A stretch of 64,000 nucleotides of DNA from Oreocharis arfaki (GCA_013398015.1 VZRR01013406.1:186412-250411), one strand, 5' to 3'. Shown: positions 1-12,315, counted from the stretch's first letter. Program-made: numbers and translations. The notes: a model not told the origin generated them from the letters alone.

Positions 1-1255
1 GTTGCCCACCTGCACAATTAATTCCAAATCTAATTTTCCAGTGCTGTGTCTCCATCTTAATTTTTTGTAAGAATAATAAAAAAAGGTAATATATTCCTAA
101 GAAATGTCATCTGCAAAATGAACAATCAAACCATTTTAAGAGGGTTTTTTTGTTTTTGTTTTAAGATTAGGAGATCATGCCGTGAAATTGTTCTGTTAGG
201 AGCAAAGAAGGATTTCCCTCTGTAACCTGTAAAAAGTTGAATTGCACTCCTGGAGATCTGCCAAACAACTTGGAAATAATTTGAACAACCAGTGATCCAT
301 GTTGAGTGATCTTTACCTCCTCAGTCTCTGCCTGCTTTTGTTCTTGGTTTGCATTTTTTCTTTGATCAGAGTTGCTGCTTGAATAAAGAAGGATGACTAA
401 CTGTTTAAAAATATTTTAAACATCTTTTGAAGTACTCCATTATGACAAGTTATGTCAATGCTGCAATGCTTCACATTATCTACTCTACTATTTTGTTAAT
501 GACAAGTGAACTAAATGAGCTGCAGTGTTCAGTGCAATGTGAAGGGTACTTGATGCACAGCTCCCACTAATGACAAAAAAAAAAAGTGTGGCTCATTTCC
601 TGTGTTATGTTAATACTAATATTTTCAGCCTTTCTTACTTCTTTGTAAACATTAGCTGTCAATCCATAGAAGAGCCTTAGGAGGCAGTTTTACCTTTCTA
701 TACTACTGAAAACTTCCAAGTCCAGAGCTTGGTCTCTAATAAATCTGCCTTGAATTTAAAAGGCCTTCACCACAAAGGAGCATCTGTCAGTAGAAGTGAA
801 TTATTATCCATAAAGTCAGGTTATTTCATTAGAATCCCTAAGTGTGGATTCAGAAGCATAAGTATGTGCACTCTAGAGAGGGGAAGGAAAAAAAGCAGCA
901 CAAATATCTGAGTATAAATATTTGAATTCACTCCATCCCTGGATTGTACTTAGCCCTCTGAGCTCCATATATTTCCAACTTTATGCTTTAAAATAATTCC
1001 TTCACTATGACTGAAAACTGAGAGTGAAAAAATAGTTGCACTTTCTTTTTCTGGTATTAGTAACCATATAGAATGAACAAGTATCCAAAACAAAACAAAA
1101 CAAAAAATCATTTGTCCATTTTTCAGAAATGGCTAGAGATTGCCACTGTTCTGAGAGACAGTTTTTTGATTTTAATGGAGGGAATTCTGAGAGAAGAGTG
1201 AAATGGTTGCCAGTGAAACTCAGTAGATCACTATAGCTTCTAACCATGTACTACC
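1..1255. other. Unique AT-rich DNA, no gene recognised
   Basis: I see no exon, RNA gene or recognisable transposon here. The longest open frames are 60 to 80 codons, which is expected by chance at this base composition. The only structured element is an imperfect (CAAAA)n run near 1086-1107. There is also a short A-run near 575. Calling it intergenic or intronic is inference from the absence of any coding signal. Confidence 0.6.
1086..1107. repeat. (CAAAA)n simple repeat
   Basis: Three to four tandem CAAAA units followed by a short A-run are visible directly. It is a low-complexity tract with no implied function. Confidence 0.8.
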
Positions 1256-1540
1256 TGTAGAAGCCCAGAAAATAAGGAGCTAATGTGTATGCCTCAAACA
1301 CCAACAGCCATTGAGCCAACCAAGGATTGTTGTGTAAGAACCTGCTGTGCAAACAGGCAAGGAAAAACAAGCTGTGGCTGGTGAAGGGGCCACCTTCACC
1401 TGGATCCTGGATACCTTCACAGGATCCTGGGCACCCTGTTGGCTGGATTGATGTTGGACCCAGGACAGGTGATCCCCTTTCCTCTCCTATCTAACCCCTC
1501 TCTCTCTTCCCTCTTTTCTTTTATACTGTTATTTCTTTCA
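1256..1540 (+). mobile_element. Short solo-LTR-like dispersed repeat
   Basis: The segment starts TGTAGAAGCC and can be ended at TTTCA, giving TG...CA termini about 285 bp apart. The flanking pentamers are CTACC on the left and CTACT on the right, an imperfect 5-bp target-site duplication. A second copy of the first ~100 bp lies at 12074: both share TGTAGAAGCC, a GCTAA core, CTCAAACA and GAGGATTGTTG-like sequence, which shows that it is a dispersed repeat. The body is pyrimidine-rich toward the right end. No coding region is attached, so a solo LTR fits best. The family is not identified with certainty, and the right boundary is less secure than the left. Confidence 0.5.
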
Positions 1541-4500
1541 CTACTGGAAGTCAAGGGACCAACTTATTTCCATGCTGTGTGTATGATTTATTAATAAGAC
1601 TTCATATTTTCAGAGCTTTCTGACTTCTGTTTTTCCTCTTTGATCATAGGTTTCTATGAATCATGGGTGTTCCCTTTCTCTTAGGAGTGGAACATGACAC
1701 CACCCACCGTGTCATCAGCACTCTTGAAACAACTCAGCAAACATAGTGCAAACGTTCTTAAAGGAAATTGAACTGCAGATAGAGGCTATTCTCAGAAACA
1801 AGCAGTGATTTTTGAACATAATGAGACATTGTGGAGGGTTCCATCTTAAAATGGTAAGCATCTATTTCCTGAAAACCTGGTATCCAGCTGGGGATCAAAC
1901 AGGAAAACATAACAGCTGAGGAGAATTTAAGAAAAGCCATTTGTAATAATTTCAAAGATCTAGCATTACCAGATCTTAAAAATCTTAACCTAATTGATAT
2001 TTTATTAATATTCATAGTAATACCAGTAAAATATGTGGGATTTTTTTCTGCCGCTGAATAATGTTGTAGACTGCATTTAGATCTAACAGACTCAGACTGC
2101 CTCATCATTTTTGAATTGGACTGTGCAGGTATTTGCTATAGTCACGTTTCAGGCCCTTATTAATTGAAGTGGTGAAGAATGGACGTAGCTAACCAGTTGC
2201 AGATTGCCCAGCTGAAGAATTCCTCAGAGCATCTCCCAGCTGAAATGATAGCTCTGGACCAGTTCAGTAAGAAAAAATAAACTCTTTTTTGTTTGTTTTA
2301 AGTATTGTTTACTTTAGTTCTCCACTGAGTTTCTGAAAACCATCAGTCTCTCAGCAGAAGAGTCCGGGTATCGAATGTTCTTAGTGGAAATGGTCCAGCA
2401 GACTCCCACCACTTGTCCAAATCCATACTGTCAATTTTGCATGAGATACTCAGGTTTATACCAATTTTAGCAATTGTATGTGGGTGTCAAAAGAACTGAG
2501 AGTGGAAGTCTCTAGTATGAGCAAGGTGGGGCTGACTGTCAATGTCAGATGATGGGAAAAATCATGCTTCGTAGAGAGGGAACAGTAATCAGACAACTGA
2601 TTAAGAAGAGAAATAATTATGGAGAGAACTGATTAAGGGAAAGGAAGCCAGCACTCATCAAGGATAGCATGAGAGATAAGATACTAGAAGATGCCTAAAC
2701 TGCCAAAAGAAATGTGGGTGTAATTGTCTCCTCTAGCTTCAAGAAATGCTGATTGGGCAAAGTGCCACACAGCACGGATGTTTGAGAAAACTGAAAACTG
2801 AGCAAGAGATAAAGTTAAGGGGCAAAATAAGGCAAAGAGCTTTCTGAGGCAGAGCAGTATTTGAGAAACGTGCAGCAGGTAAGACCGAACATAAGAGACA
2901 AGCGACAACACACTGGCAAAGCAGAGCAGAATGGAGGATGGAAGAAACATCCTCTCCCATCCCAGAAGAGATGAGAGAGTCCAGCTGAAAGAGCAGGAAA
3001 TTTGTCTTAAGGGATTAACAGCTCAGAGAAAGAGAGGTATTTGATTCATGCGAGGTCATGCTTTTAACATGTTGGTTGCTAACTGCAGAGGTCTGTAGAG
3101 GTAGTGGCTCTTTATTTCCTGATCAGTTTCCGAATGAAAAGTTGGTCTTTAAAATAGTAATATGTCATGAATTTGATAAAAAATGAAAAAAAACCATTTT
3201 TTATTTTCTCCTTTTAGCTTCAGCTTTTTTCCCTAGATAAATGCTCAGCACTTTAATGGAATATGGTCATGCTTTAGCTCAGACCAAGAAAAGTGTTTAG
3301 TTTTCTAGTAATGTAATTTTAAATTATTTTCTCATGATGGGGAGGGGGAAGACACACTCTTTATTAACTTAAAATCCCTATGAAAATGGACACTATTCTG
3401 CTACCCATTACTTTGTCTTCTTTTTTTCCTCTTCTGCATAGCATGTTTCTAAGTAATGATATTCCTCCTTTATACCTCCTTATATAGTATCAATCAACCT
3501 GTGAAGGTCAGAGTATATTTATCTCCCTTGTTCACCATCAGGCCAATCTGGTGGGGACAGCTACCATGCTGGTAGAGAATTACAAATTAGCTGCAGGAAA
3601 TACCAGTGGGATTTCATGTTCTGTTGTCTTAAAGACCAAGTATGTTTATTATGACCAATACATTACTAAAGGAATTGAAACTAAAGGATAATTTATCATT
3701 TATTACAACATTTTGTCAAATTTTACTCTGTCCTTTTTTTTCATTGTTTTGTTCTGATTATGTTGGTTTTAATATACTTGGATGGTTATAATATTTGTTG
3801 TTTATGATAATATAATATAACCATGCCGGTTTATTTTGAGGTGCAATACTTTGGGGAATATTAACCAAGCTATGAATGATGAAGCTCTTCAAAATTAAGA
3901 ACACAGAAACCAAGAAAGTTTGCTAGAGCATTACAGTTGCTACTGTGTTTCAAAGACTGTGTTCATCCCTCTCTTCCACTGATGTAAATCAGAAATGGCT
4001 TCTTTTTAGTCCATACTTATTTTATTATATGTATGTATATACATACAACGATAACTTATAAAACCCATGCGGGTCTTACCTTTATTCTCCATTAATTTGT
4101 ACTGCATAGGGATGTGCTAATTTTGTTCTAAGATCTACTGTAATTATGATGTCTTACGGTGAAAAATACTGCAAAAAAGTTTGGAAACACTTCAGTTAAA
4201 AGAATAAGAATTTTTCTTTTGACTTTTGTGAATTTAGGAAAACACAGTCCTTTTTTCCCTCTCTCATTTTTGTATTATATACTATGCAAGACAGCCACAC
4301 CAGAGTCACGTACGGGGGAAAAAATCAGTTTTTAGGGTGTAGAACTACCAAATGAGAGTTCTCCCTCTTCTATTCCCGTCTGAGATTTGGAAAGTCATGC
4401 CAGCTGTCTGATCTATTCCATTCCCAGTCATTCTTTCTGCCAGACCTCTTCACTTGTGGAACATAGTTTCATGTTATAGGGCTTTGCACCAGACCCTGAA

Positions 4501-5239
4501 TAATAAGGCTCTATTTATTTTTTTTCAGATCTTAAAGTCCTGTTTTAATACATACAATGATACTGAAGGAACTGGAAATGGATGTTTCCATCAAAGTTCA
4601 AAATTGGTTTCAATAGAAAAGTTTACTTTCCTCGTTGTATGCAAAGCAAGTTCCTGGTGGCTGAATTTTTCGGCTTACATGCTAAATTAAGCACAGCAGA
4701 TAATTCGTCTTCTACTTCTCTCTTTGCCTTTGAGCCTCTACAGCTGCATCTATGCAGCCTGGATACCTAAAAAGTAGTAGATACCACTGCAGAGGCTGGA
4801 CCTCATTGCTTCTAATTATATGTAGTTAAAGTAAGAACTATTTCAAATTAAGATCTTTTGGATCCTGGTGTGCTGGTTTTACTATCCAAAGACACTTACT
4901 ATGGAGAATATATATCTAAGGTTTGCACCTGTTGATGATACCACATTAAAACATGGTTTATGAGGTACCGAAGCATGGTTTATGGTCAATGTGTTTCCGA
5001 CTTGAAAGTAAGAATGGCCTGTATAAAAGACACAAGCCAAAAATATGAACAATTATAGACAAGTCTTAAAATACCATCAGAAATATTCAGCTCACTTGTA
5101 GAGTTTTGGCTGTCTGTCTGGAATTCAGGAGTAGATTAATTGCGTGTCATGCACAAAAGACTGCCCTGTACAAGGCAAAGACATTACTAATTTTCAGAGT
5201 AAATTGAAATAGCAGTTTAATATGCTATATATTAATTTA
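1541..5239. other. Unique AT-rich DNA, no gene recognised
   Basis: No transposon remnant or exon is recognised in this stretch. Open frames reach only 116 codons (minus strand, 1758-2108), do not resemble any protein I know, and have no supporting splice or repeat context. The only structure noted is a short TATA-rich palindrome at 4030-4047 (half-site TGTATGTAT). Confidence 0.55.
4030..4047. repeat. 18-bp TA-rich palindrome
   Basis: TGTATGTAT is followed immediately by its reverse complement, giving a perfect 18-bp palindrome in a TATG-rich tract. It is probably a by-product of simple-sequence composition and has no function that can be inferred. Confidence 0.7.
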
Positions 5240-5290
5240 TTCTTTGCCTACAGAAAATTCTTCTTTGCCTACAGAAAATTCTTCTTTGCC
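5240..5290 (+). repeat. 21-bp minisatellite, about 2.4 copies
   Basis: A 21-bp unit beginning TTCTTTGCCTACAG is present as two exact adjacent copies (5240-5260 and 5261-5281). A partial third copy (TTCTTTGCC) follows, to 5290. The exact identity of the full units indicates recent slippage or unequal exchange. Confidence 0.9.
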
Positions 5291-6779
5291 AGAAACATAC
5301 AGAGACAGAATAATTTGCAGTTTAAACAAAAATATGTAAATAAGTGTGTTGTATAGTCAACTATTTTTTCTATTCTGTCAAAACAAAAATTTCACTGAAT
5401 CTTATGTAAACTTTGACTCATCTACTGTTTTTTTTTTACTTTAAGTTATGGTGACTATTCTAAAAAATAGTCAGTTATATTTAATTTTAAAAATGTATAA
5501 AAACTTGGAATTTCTTCATTATTGTTGCATAGGGAGGGCAAGTTTGGCTAAACAGCATGTTTTTTACATAACTTTTAGACAATGGCAAGTGAAATCTTCC
5601 AATGCATGTATTTGATTTCCTTGTCAGATAGAAGCAAACATGCTTATTAACTATAATAACTCTGTGAATCTTTAAGGCTGTCATGTCAGTCTGGATGTAT
5701 AGTCGGATGTAGATAGCAGAACTTTGACTCAGCATGTCACTTCTTACCTTGCCAAGCATGAGAAATGTCAGTAACGAGACTTGCAAAATGACATATTGCC
5801 TGACAGTAGCCTGCCTTCCAGATGGAAGAATCCTACTGTAAAGCTACCTTGACAAAAAAGTGTATCACTCCTAAGACCTTTCAGATTAGTGGAGTGATGC
5901 AGCTTTATTATCAGACATTGTTCAGTTCATCATGAACGTCTCACTGCCACTGCACCTTATGTGGGAAAAGGGCTATATAAAAGTGTACTATATTCCAATC
6001 TAATGCACACAATGGCTTTCTTGGTAATTAAGATCCAAGTGCTGTTAAATTTCTAGGGATTTTCTATTACCAGTATGAATCAAATGATTTAAAATGGCTA
6101 GATTGCTACAGTTGGTGTCAGTGCTTAAGAAGAGGAGTGGAAAGGGATCTTTGAAAAGGAATAAGTAAGATTTATTTAGAGACTCAATTTATTTGTAAGC
6201 GACCACTGCAAACTGATTTAAAAAAAAATAGATGGAAAGAAGATCTTTATAACTTTTCAGCTGATGGCAGTATGTCTTTAAATCCACCATTAAAAGCTTG
6301 TTCAGTGGCCATAAATAAAAGCCTGGAGAACAGAGTTTGCAATAAAATACTTGGTGTTGTTGCACAGAGATGGGAATTTGAAAATGAAAATTGTTTTTTC
6401 ATGCTTTAGCTCTTTTGAGAGAAATTATTCACTCTGTTCCTTATTGCATATTCTGTACCCAAGAATATTCATGGATGTTTCCATATGGAGGACCTGGCCA
6501 GAAGAATATTCACAACAATGATGTGAAGGCCAGAATCCACCCTCCTCCCAGGCAGCCGTAGTGCCTAGCTTCATAAACTCCTCACAGAAAGCAAGAAGAC
6601 TCTGCCTGACATACTGGAAGAAGGGAGGAGACTTAGCTCCTACCACTTAAGGTCTTCATCACATGAAGGCACACAGTATGAGTGACTCGCAGCAAAGCTC
6701 TCATCTGAGGAGTCTAAAGTCTGTAATATTCTGCAGAAATATGTGCATGAGACAGCATTTCAACCCAAAACCAGTCCTC
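5291..6779. other. Unique DNA, no gene recognised
   Basis: No exon or RNA gene is recognised. The right part (about 6425-6700) is somewhat richer in GC and lies next to an antisense CR1 piece, so it may include further decayed repeat. I could not match it to a family. Confidence 0.5.
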
Positions 6780-7172
6780 TTGAAAAGCTTCAAGAAGACT
6801 GATCCTGCAGTTTTGTAGGATTGCCTGTTTCTGTCCTCCATCCACCCTTTCCTTAGACATTTATAAAATTGATAAAATCCCCCTGAACCTTCTTTTCTCC
6901 AGCTTGAATGATCCCAGCTCTCTCAGCATTTCCTCACAGGAGATGCTCCAATTCCTCAGATGTCTTAGTGGCCTTTTGCTGGACTCTCTCCAATATATCC
7001 ATCTCTTTGTTGTACTGAGAAGCCCAGAAGTTGTCGCAGCACCCTAGGTGTGGTGTCACCAGGGATGAATAGCGGTGGAAAATTGCCTCCCTCACCTGAC
7101 AGCAGCACTCTCCTTGATGCAGTCCAAGATACTCTTGGTCTTTCTTGCTGTAAGGGCATACTTGCATTATCT
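6780..7172 (-). mobile_element. CR1 LINE fragment, antisense (ORF2 C-terminal part)
   Basis: Translated on the minus strand (about 7167-6934) the segment reads through residues typical of the end of the CR1 ORF2 protein, notably DNFWASQYNKEMDILERVQQ and, further on, LEHLL. The plus-strand text continues leftward with the CR1-like phrase for 'CTTCTTTTCTCCAGCTTGAA'. The frame is broken and there are no intact termini, so this is a dead, 5'-truncated copy. The left boundary is approximate. The family assignment is from memory of the avian CR1 consensus and is strong; the subfamily is unknown. Confidence 0.85.
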
Positions 7173-7174
7173 TT

Positions 7175-9389
7175 GCAGAGTTATCAGACTCTCCGATTAA
7201 AGAATCCTCTAATAAATGGAAAACATAGAGCTTTTAATTTTAGGTCCAATTATTGTGTTATTTTGTAGTTGGAGATCTATGTGGAGTTTTTTTTAATTTT
7301 TGTTTTTATTTTGGTTTTTAAACTCTAGGAGTATATGTCCACTCCCTGATATTTAGAGATCTCTCAGCCTTCTTATAGCTACCTCATTCTCCTAAAGAGT
7401 AAGTCACTTCTGTTAAGTTTGATATTCTTTAATACAAAGAAACTAGTTCCGTAGGCTCTTGTGCAGTCCACTGTACTCCTGTGGCTCTTAGCAACCATTC
7501 TTACGGTGCTCCAGTGCAGCTCTACAAAATCTGGCACTCTTTCCAGGCCTCTCTCTTCCTTCAAAGATCTTCTTCTCATTTGGAAACATTGAAAAAGAGA
7601 AATCATACAGCTTTAGTTACTTTTCTTGGGGTACTGACTGATCAACTAACCTTGACCAAAATTGTGCTGAAGTTTATTTACAACCTCTCAAGCCACTCCT
7701 GTCCTCCTGCCATAGCCAACAAACCACAGTCAGTAGACGAAAAGCTGGCTGACCCTCCAGTCCTTTTCGTCCAAAGTGGGATTCTATAGAGCAAAAGTAT
7801 CAACCTAATAGTTAAAAATAACAGGCTAGCCTTTTCCATAAGCCAGCTAAACCCGTATGACCTTCTCTTCTGTCGGTGCTGCTGCTGAAAACAGCAGTCT
7901 TCAGCAGAACAGAGAGCTGAGATGGTGAACTCCCCACTATTGTTTTCTGTCCTGCCCTTTGGTTAGTTCAAGTGGCTGGTGGTGGCATGATGACTATATT
8001 CATACCTCATCTGCCCAAAATCCAAGGTCCCAACTCAATCAGGAATCCATCTCCCTTCTCTTCACACATCTATATTCTCATCCTAACACACCTCCATCAG
8101 CCTAAAATCTCTCTGGGTGTCACTAAAGGAGGAATTTACTGGTGTCCCATTTGAGACGTACTCAAGCTGCCTTGTATTTAGCTAGGATGAATAATAGATA
8201 ATGAGGTAGCACAGTCACCACTAGAGAGAGCTCTGATACTAGAATTATGATCAAGCCCTATTTTATCTAAGTTCCTATTGCAGACTTCAAGGGCAGTTGC
8301 TTGAATGGATGGAGTGTCAAAAAGGCAAGAGCGATATGAAATAGAAGGAACTGCAGTGTGTTAGGGAAGATTTTAGACTCAGTATTATTGGACTGTGATT
8401 GGTTCACAGAAAGGAGACAGTGTTTTTCTAGTTTTGCCTCTTTCTACTTAAATTCAGCAGTTTTTTGACTTTCCACTTGCAATACTTATTGCTGCTCAGC
8501 CGCTCTGCTTCATGGTTTATGACTTGATATTACTTTCAAGAGAATATAGGATTAAAATAGAACACTGGAATTCGGGGGAAAAAATGATTTATGAATCACG
8601 CCATTTTCTGTTGGTTAGGTGCTTTAGTAAAATTTATGCAATTTTCAGAACTCAGTACATTCATGTAGTTTGACTATTTAAATTGAAAGTATCTTTGGGC
8701 AGAGAAAGTACTTGTATTCTTCTTTCATTAACACCTGAAAAAAAACCTACTAGGGATACCGACACTGTGCAATAATGTTTGTGCCTTTATTATCATAGTT
8801 CAATATAACTTTACTGATTGGGAGATATGAATACTATCGAGATGGGGACTGACAATGCTGGAATAAGTAAGGCCAAGTAGGCAATTCCATTGTTTTTATA
8901 AATAAGGAAGGAAAGGTATCATAATTTGTCCAATATTCTTATAATAGTCTCTTGAATGTGATCTCTGTTATTCCACCACAATGTCAGAGTAGGGCCAACA
9001 TGGCAGGCTGTGTGAACAGTGTGAGTAAAATGAGGATCAAATACCCTGTGACAAAGTGACAAGGTAGAAGCCAGTGTTCAAAGCCTGTATTTCAAAGTCA
9101 TATTCAGCCTCCATTATTTCCATGTGCTTCAGAAGAACATAATCCCTCAGATCTGGATCAATCATCTCAGCCAAGGAAGTATGATAGCTTCAGAATGTCT
9201 CTATCTTTGCTCCTAATTATTTAGTTGGGACTTCTTTTTCCAAATACACCTAACCATCCGTATAAATTTTGTTCTGTGGGACTCTGAGAACAGACACTAC
9301 CCTTCCACTTTCAGCAATAAAGTGGCAGTGCTTTAATTTTCCTTCCAAGAGAGCTCGATGTTCCTTTATCCTCCTCTGTAGGAGTAATC
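7175..9389. other. Unique DNA, no gene recognised
   Basis: No gene or clear repeat is recognised. Open frames of up to 102 codons (plus strand, 7481-7789) lack any recognisable protein motif. The segment 7940-8160 is richer in C than its surroundings but shows no diagnostic feature. Confidence 0.5.
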
Positions 9390-10810
9390 CGTTAACACAG
9401 GCAATCTGCCCACCACTTCATCACCTCTTTCCCCCAACCTGGCCTGGATCATTTCCAGGGATGGGGCATTCACAGTTTCTCTGGGCAACCTGTTCCAGTG
9501 CCTCACCACCCTTATAGTAGAGGATTTCTTCCTAATATCTAATCTAAATCCATCTTCTTTCAGTTTAAATAAATTACTCTTTGTCCTATCACTACGTGCC
9601 CTTGCAAAAGGTCCCTCTCCAGCTCTCTGGTAGGCCCTTTTTGGGTACTGGAAGGCTCCTGTAAGGTATCTCTGGAGCTTTCTCTTCTCTGGGCTGAACC
9701 ACCCCAAATCTTTCAGCCTGTCTTCATAGGACAGGTGCTCTAGTCCTATGATCATCTTTGTGTACCTGCTCTCAATTCATTCCAACAGGTCCATGTTGTT
9801 CTTATCTTTGGGGCTCCAGAGCTGGGTGCAGTGGTCCAGGTAGGGTCTCATGAGAGTGGAGTAGAGGAGGTAAATCCCCTCTCATACCCTGCTGCCCACA
9901 GGGATTTGGATGCAGCCCAGGACATGCAAGTGCACATTGCAGCTCATGTTGAGCTTTTTGTCAACTTACACTCCCAAGTCCTTCTCCTCAGGGCTGCTCT
10001 CAGTCCATTCTCTGCTCAGCTGGTATTTGTGCTTGGCACTGCCCTGAACCAAGTGCAGGACCTTGCACTTGGCCTGTTAAACTTCATGAGGTTTGCATAG
10101 ACACAACTCTTAACCCCATCAAGGTCCCTCTGGATGGCATCCCTTCCCTCTGTCGGGTTGGCCACACCACACAGTATGGTATAATATCAAACTTGCTGAG
10201 GGTGAGCTCAATCCCACTGTTCATGTCACTGACAGAAACATTAAACACCACTGATCCCAACTCATACCCCTGAGGAATGCCAGTCGTCACTGGTGTCCAC
10301 CTGGAGAAAAAGCAATTGATGCCAACCCTTTGGCTGAAATCCTCCAGCCACTTGCTTATCCCCTCAGAGGTTCATCCATCATATCCACACCTCTCTGGTT
10401 TAGAGACAAGAGTGTTGCATGGGACAGTGTCAAATTATTTGCACAAGTCCAGGCAGATGACATCACTCCTCCCTCATCAACCACTTCTGTAATGCTGTCA
10501 CAGATAACCAAATTTGTCAACAGGCATGATTTGCCCCTAGTGAAGCCATGTTGGCTGTCACCAACCACCCCTTAATTTTCCGTATGCTTTAGCGGTTTCC
10601 AGGAGGATCTGCTCCATGGTCTGGCAGGGCACCAAAGTGAGACTAGCTCATCTGTAGTTCCTCTTTGGCCCCCTCCTTTTTTTCCCTTTTAAAAATAGGG
10701 GTTATGTTTCCCCTTTTCCAGTCAGTTAGAACTCCACCAGACTGCCACAACTTCTCAAATAGGACGGACAGTGGCTTAGCCACAAAAAGAACTTGGGTCA
10801 TTTCAGAATG
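9390..10810 (-). mobile_element. CR1 LINE, long antisense ORF2 remnant
   Basis: This is the longest young-type CR1 copy in the window. On the minus strand, read from right to left, it carries a palm/fingers stretch (VAKPLSVLFEKLWQSG near 10800-10740), then QHGFTRGKSCLLTNL near 10550, then a GIPQGYELGSVVFN motif near 10280. The ORF2 C-terminus follows, with LEHLSYEDRLKDLG and RVVRHWNRLPRE near 9740-9480. The reading frame is split over at least three frames. Where CR1 reverse transcriptases carry the catalytic F-A-D-D motif, the local translation instead reads SKFDIIPYC, so the catalytic aspartate pair is lost. The left end stops before the usual 3' UTR tail. The copy is an inactive fossil. 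Confidence 0.92.
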
Positions 10811-10984
10811 TTTCTGGTTTTTTATCGTATTTGGGTGTATATGAGGGTTGAATATGCCTTTCTTTTCACCCTTATCACTGGTATCTTCATTGTTTATTTT
10901 GTAATTTTTGTGGAGAACTAGATACTGCGGTTTTTTGATTAGGGCCAAACGTATTTTTCAAACTAGAAAGGAAACAAAACACAC
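10811..10984. other. Short spacer between CR1 and LTR remnants
   Basis: AT-rich sequence between the recognisable CR1 protein match and the LTR-like sequence to the right. It may be the decayed edge of either element. No gene is seen. Confidence 0.4.
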
Positions 10985-11480
10985 TTTCAAGGTAATTTTA
11001 GTATAGGAGGTAATATAAAAGTGGATCTTTATTGGAGCGCCAGGGGTAGTTGTGGAAGAATGTCCACAAAAAGCCAACCCCCCCAAGTGGGTGAATACAG
11101 TTTTATAAGTGTGGCAAATTAGCATAATTGACAAAAAGCAGAAATTAGGAGGACAAGTGGTGATGCAATTTCCCCCCAGGTCAGTCCCCTTCTCTGGAGC
11201 CCCCCCTTAGTACTAGCTGTACTTTGTTTATGAAAATGTGTCTTGAAGAGTAGTTATCAACCTTGGCAGCCAGAGAGAACCTGGCTACCAAGACAGGATA
11301 GGGGCCTTGGAATTTGTTTTGTCTTTCTGCCTAGGGAAAGGGCATGGAAAATTACTGGGAAAACTAGCCACTAATACGATAGGCTACAAACACCTGTGTA
11401 AAGAATACAGAGAATATATAAGAAAAAAAGGGAAAAATCAAAACAGCATCAGTATAACTTCAAGTAACTTAAAAGTCTGA
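10985..11480 (-). mobile_element. Putative LTR (endogenous retrovirus), antisense
   Basis: The plus strand shows TTTATT at 11028-11033, an AATAAA polyadenylation signal on the minus strand. It is embedded in GGATCTTTATTGGAGCGC, an arrangement like the R region of an LTR. The following C-rich stretches (CCCCCCC at 11079-11085 and near 11203) and the phrase CTTGGCAGCCAGAGAGAACC match my memory of a passerine LTR in antisense. I could not fix both termini or a target-site duplication, so the limits are approximate. There is no coding sequence. It could be part of an internal non-coding ERV region instead. Confidence 0.45.
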
Positions 11481-12073
11481 AGAAGAAAGTTAATTGATTT
11501 GTCAGCACTTGGAGAAATTCCGCCAGAGACCTAAACAGCATATAAGATGACAAGACAGTGGTGAATGTTATCAGTGTATTCCCTGATTTTTACTGGAAAA
11601 TGTTAGCTCGTTTTGGATATTAAACATTGTTTATTTGGATAAATAAATGATTGGCAGAGTTTGGGAGAATTTAAAGTCTAGAAGGAACACTGGTCCAATA
11701 CATTTCTCAAAAATCCTAAAATGACAAAATTGTATCCTTACTGACACCATGTATCAGGATGCTTTGAGACTGGAAAATGTGAAGGAAGAATTGAGAATGC
11801 CTGAATTAAAAATGAGGTTATGAAAGTTTTAGATGCAAGAGGGCATGGTTAAGACGTATATGAAAAATTAGCATAGATGTGTAGAAATACAACCAGAAAC
11901 AGCTGAGAAGCAAATATGTTACAAAAGACAGAGAGAACACAGGGCCTGGAAATGCTTTTGATGTAAGAAAATGAAGAAAGTGTGGAGTCTTTTAACTGTG
12001 ACAGAGGGGGAATACAATTCAGAGAGAGATCTGCTGGGATGGTGGGGGTGTCTGTATTAATTTTTTAGGACCC
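11481..12073. other. AT-rich DNA, no gene recognised
   Basis: No exon or RNA gene is seen, and no repeat family is recognised with confidence. The stretch separates two retroelement remnants. Confidence 0.5.
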
Positions 12074-12205
12074 TGTAGAAGCCAAGAAGATAAAGGGCTA
12101 ACATGTGGGTCTCAAACAGTGTTAGCTGGATGGCTGTGGAGCTAGTGAGGATTGTTGGTAACAATCTCTTTGCCTCACTTCTCCATCAAAAGGAAAGAAA
12201 TGGAT
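12074..12205 (+). mobile_element. LTR-like repeat fragment, second copy of the 1256 family
   Basis: It begins TGTAGAAGCCAAGAAGATAA, closely matching the start of the repeat at 1256. The match continues through GGGCTAACATGTGGGTCTCA and GAGGATTGTTGGT. It stops where a CR1 3' end begins, so only the first ~130 bp survive. The two copies show that the family is dispersed and starts with TG, as expected for an LTR. The family name is not assigned. Confidence 0.5.
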
Positions 12206-12315
12206 GTCATGTCATGGAATCACAGAATTGTTAAGGTTGGAAAAGACCTTTAAGATCATCAAGTCCAATCTTCAACATAACACTACTGCTGTGTTCACTG
12301 TTGATTGTAATATGG
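12206..12315 (-). mobile_element. CR1 LINE 3' end, antisense
   Basis: The plus strand carries TCATGGAATCACAGAATTG followed by GGTTGGAAAAGACCTTTAAG and ATCATCAAGTCCAATC. This is the antisense form of the avian CR1 3' UTR and its short terminal repeats. The match fades after about 100 bp. The copy starts exactly where the LTR-like fragment ends. Confidence 0.85.

Noticed and set aside
9366..9755. 129-codon minus-strand frame as a host gene
   Set aside because: The translation is the C-terminal part of CR1 ORF2 (RVVRHWNRLPRE and neighbours), so it is a LINE remnant and not a host gene.
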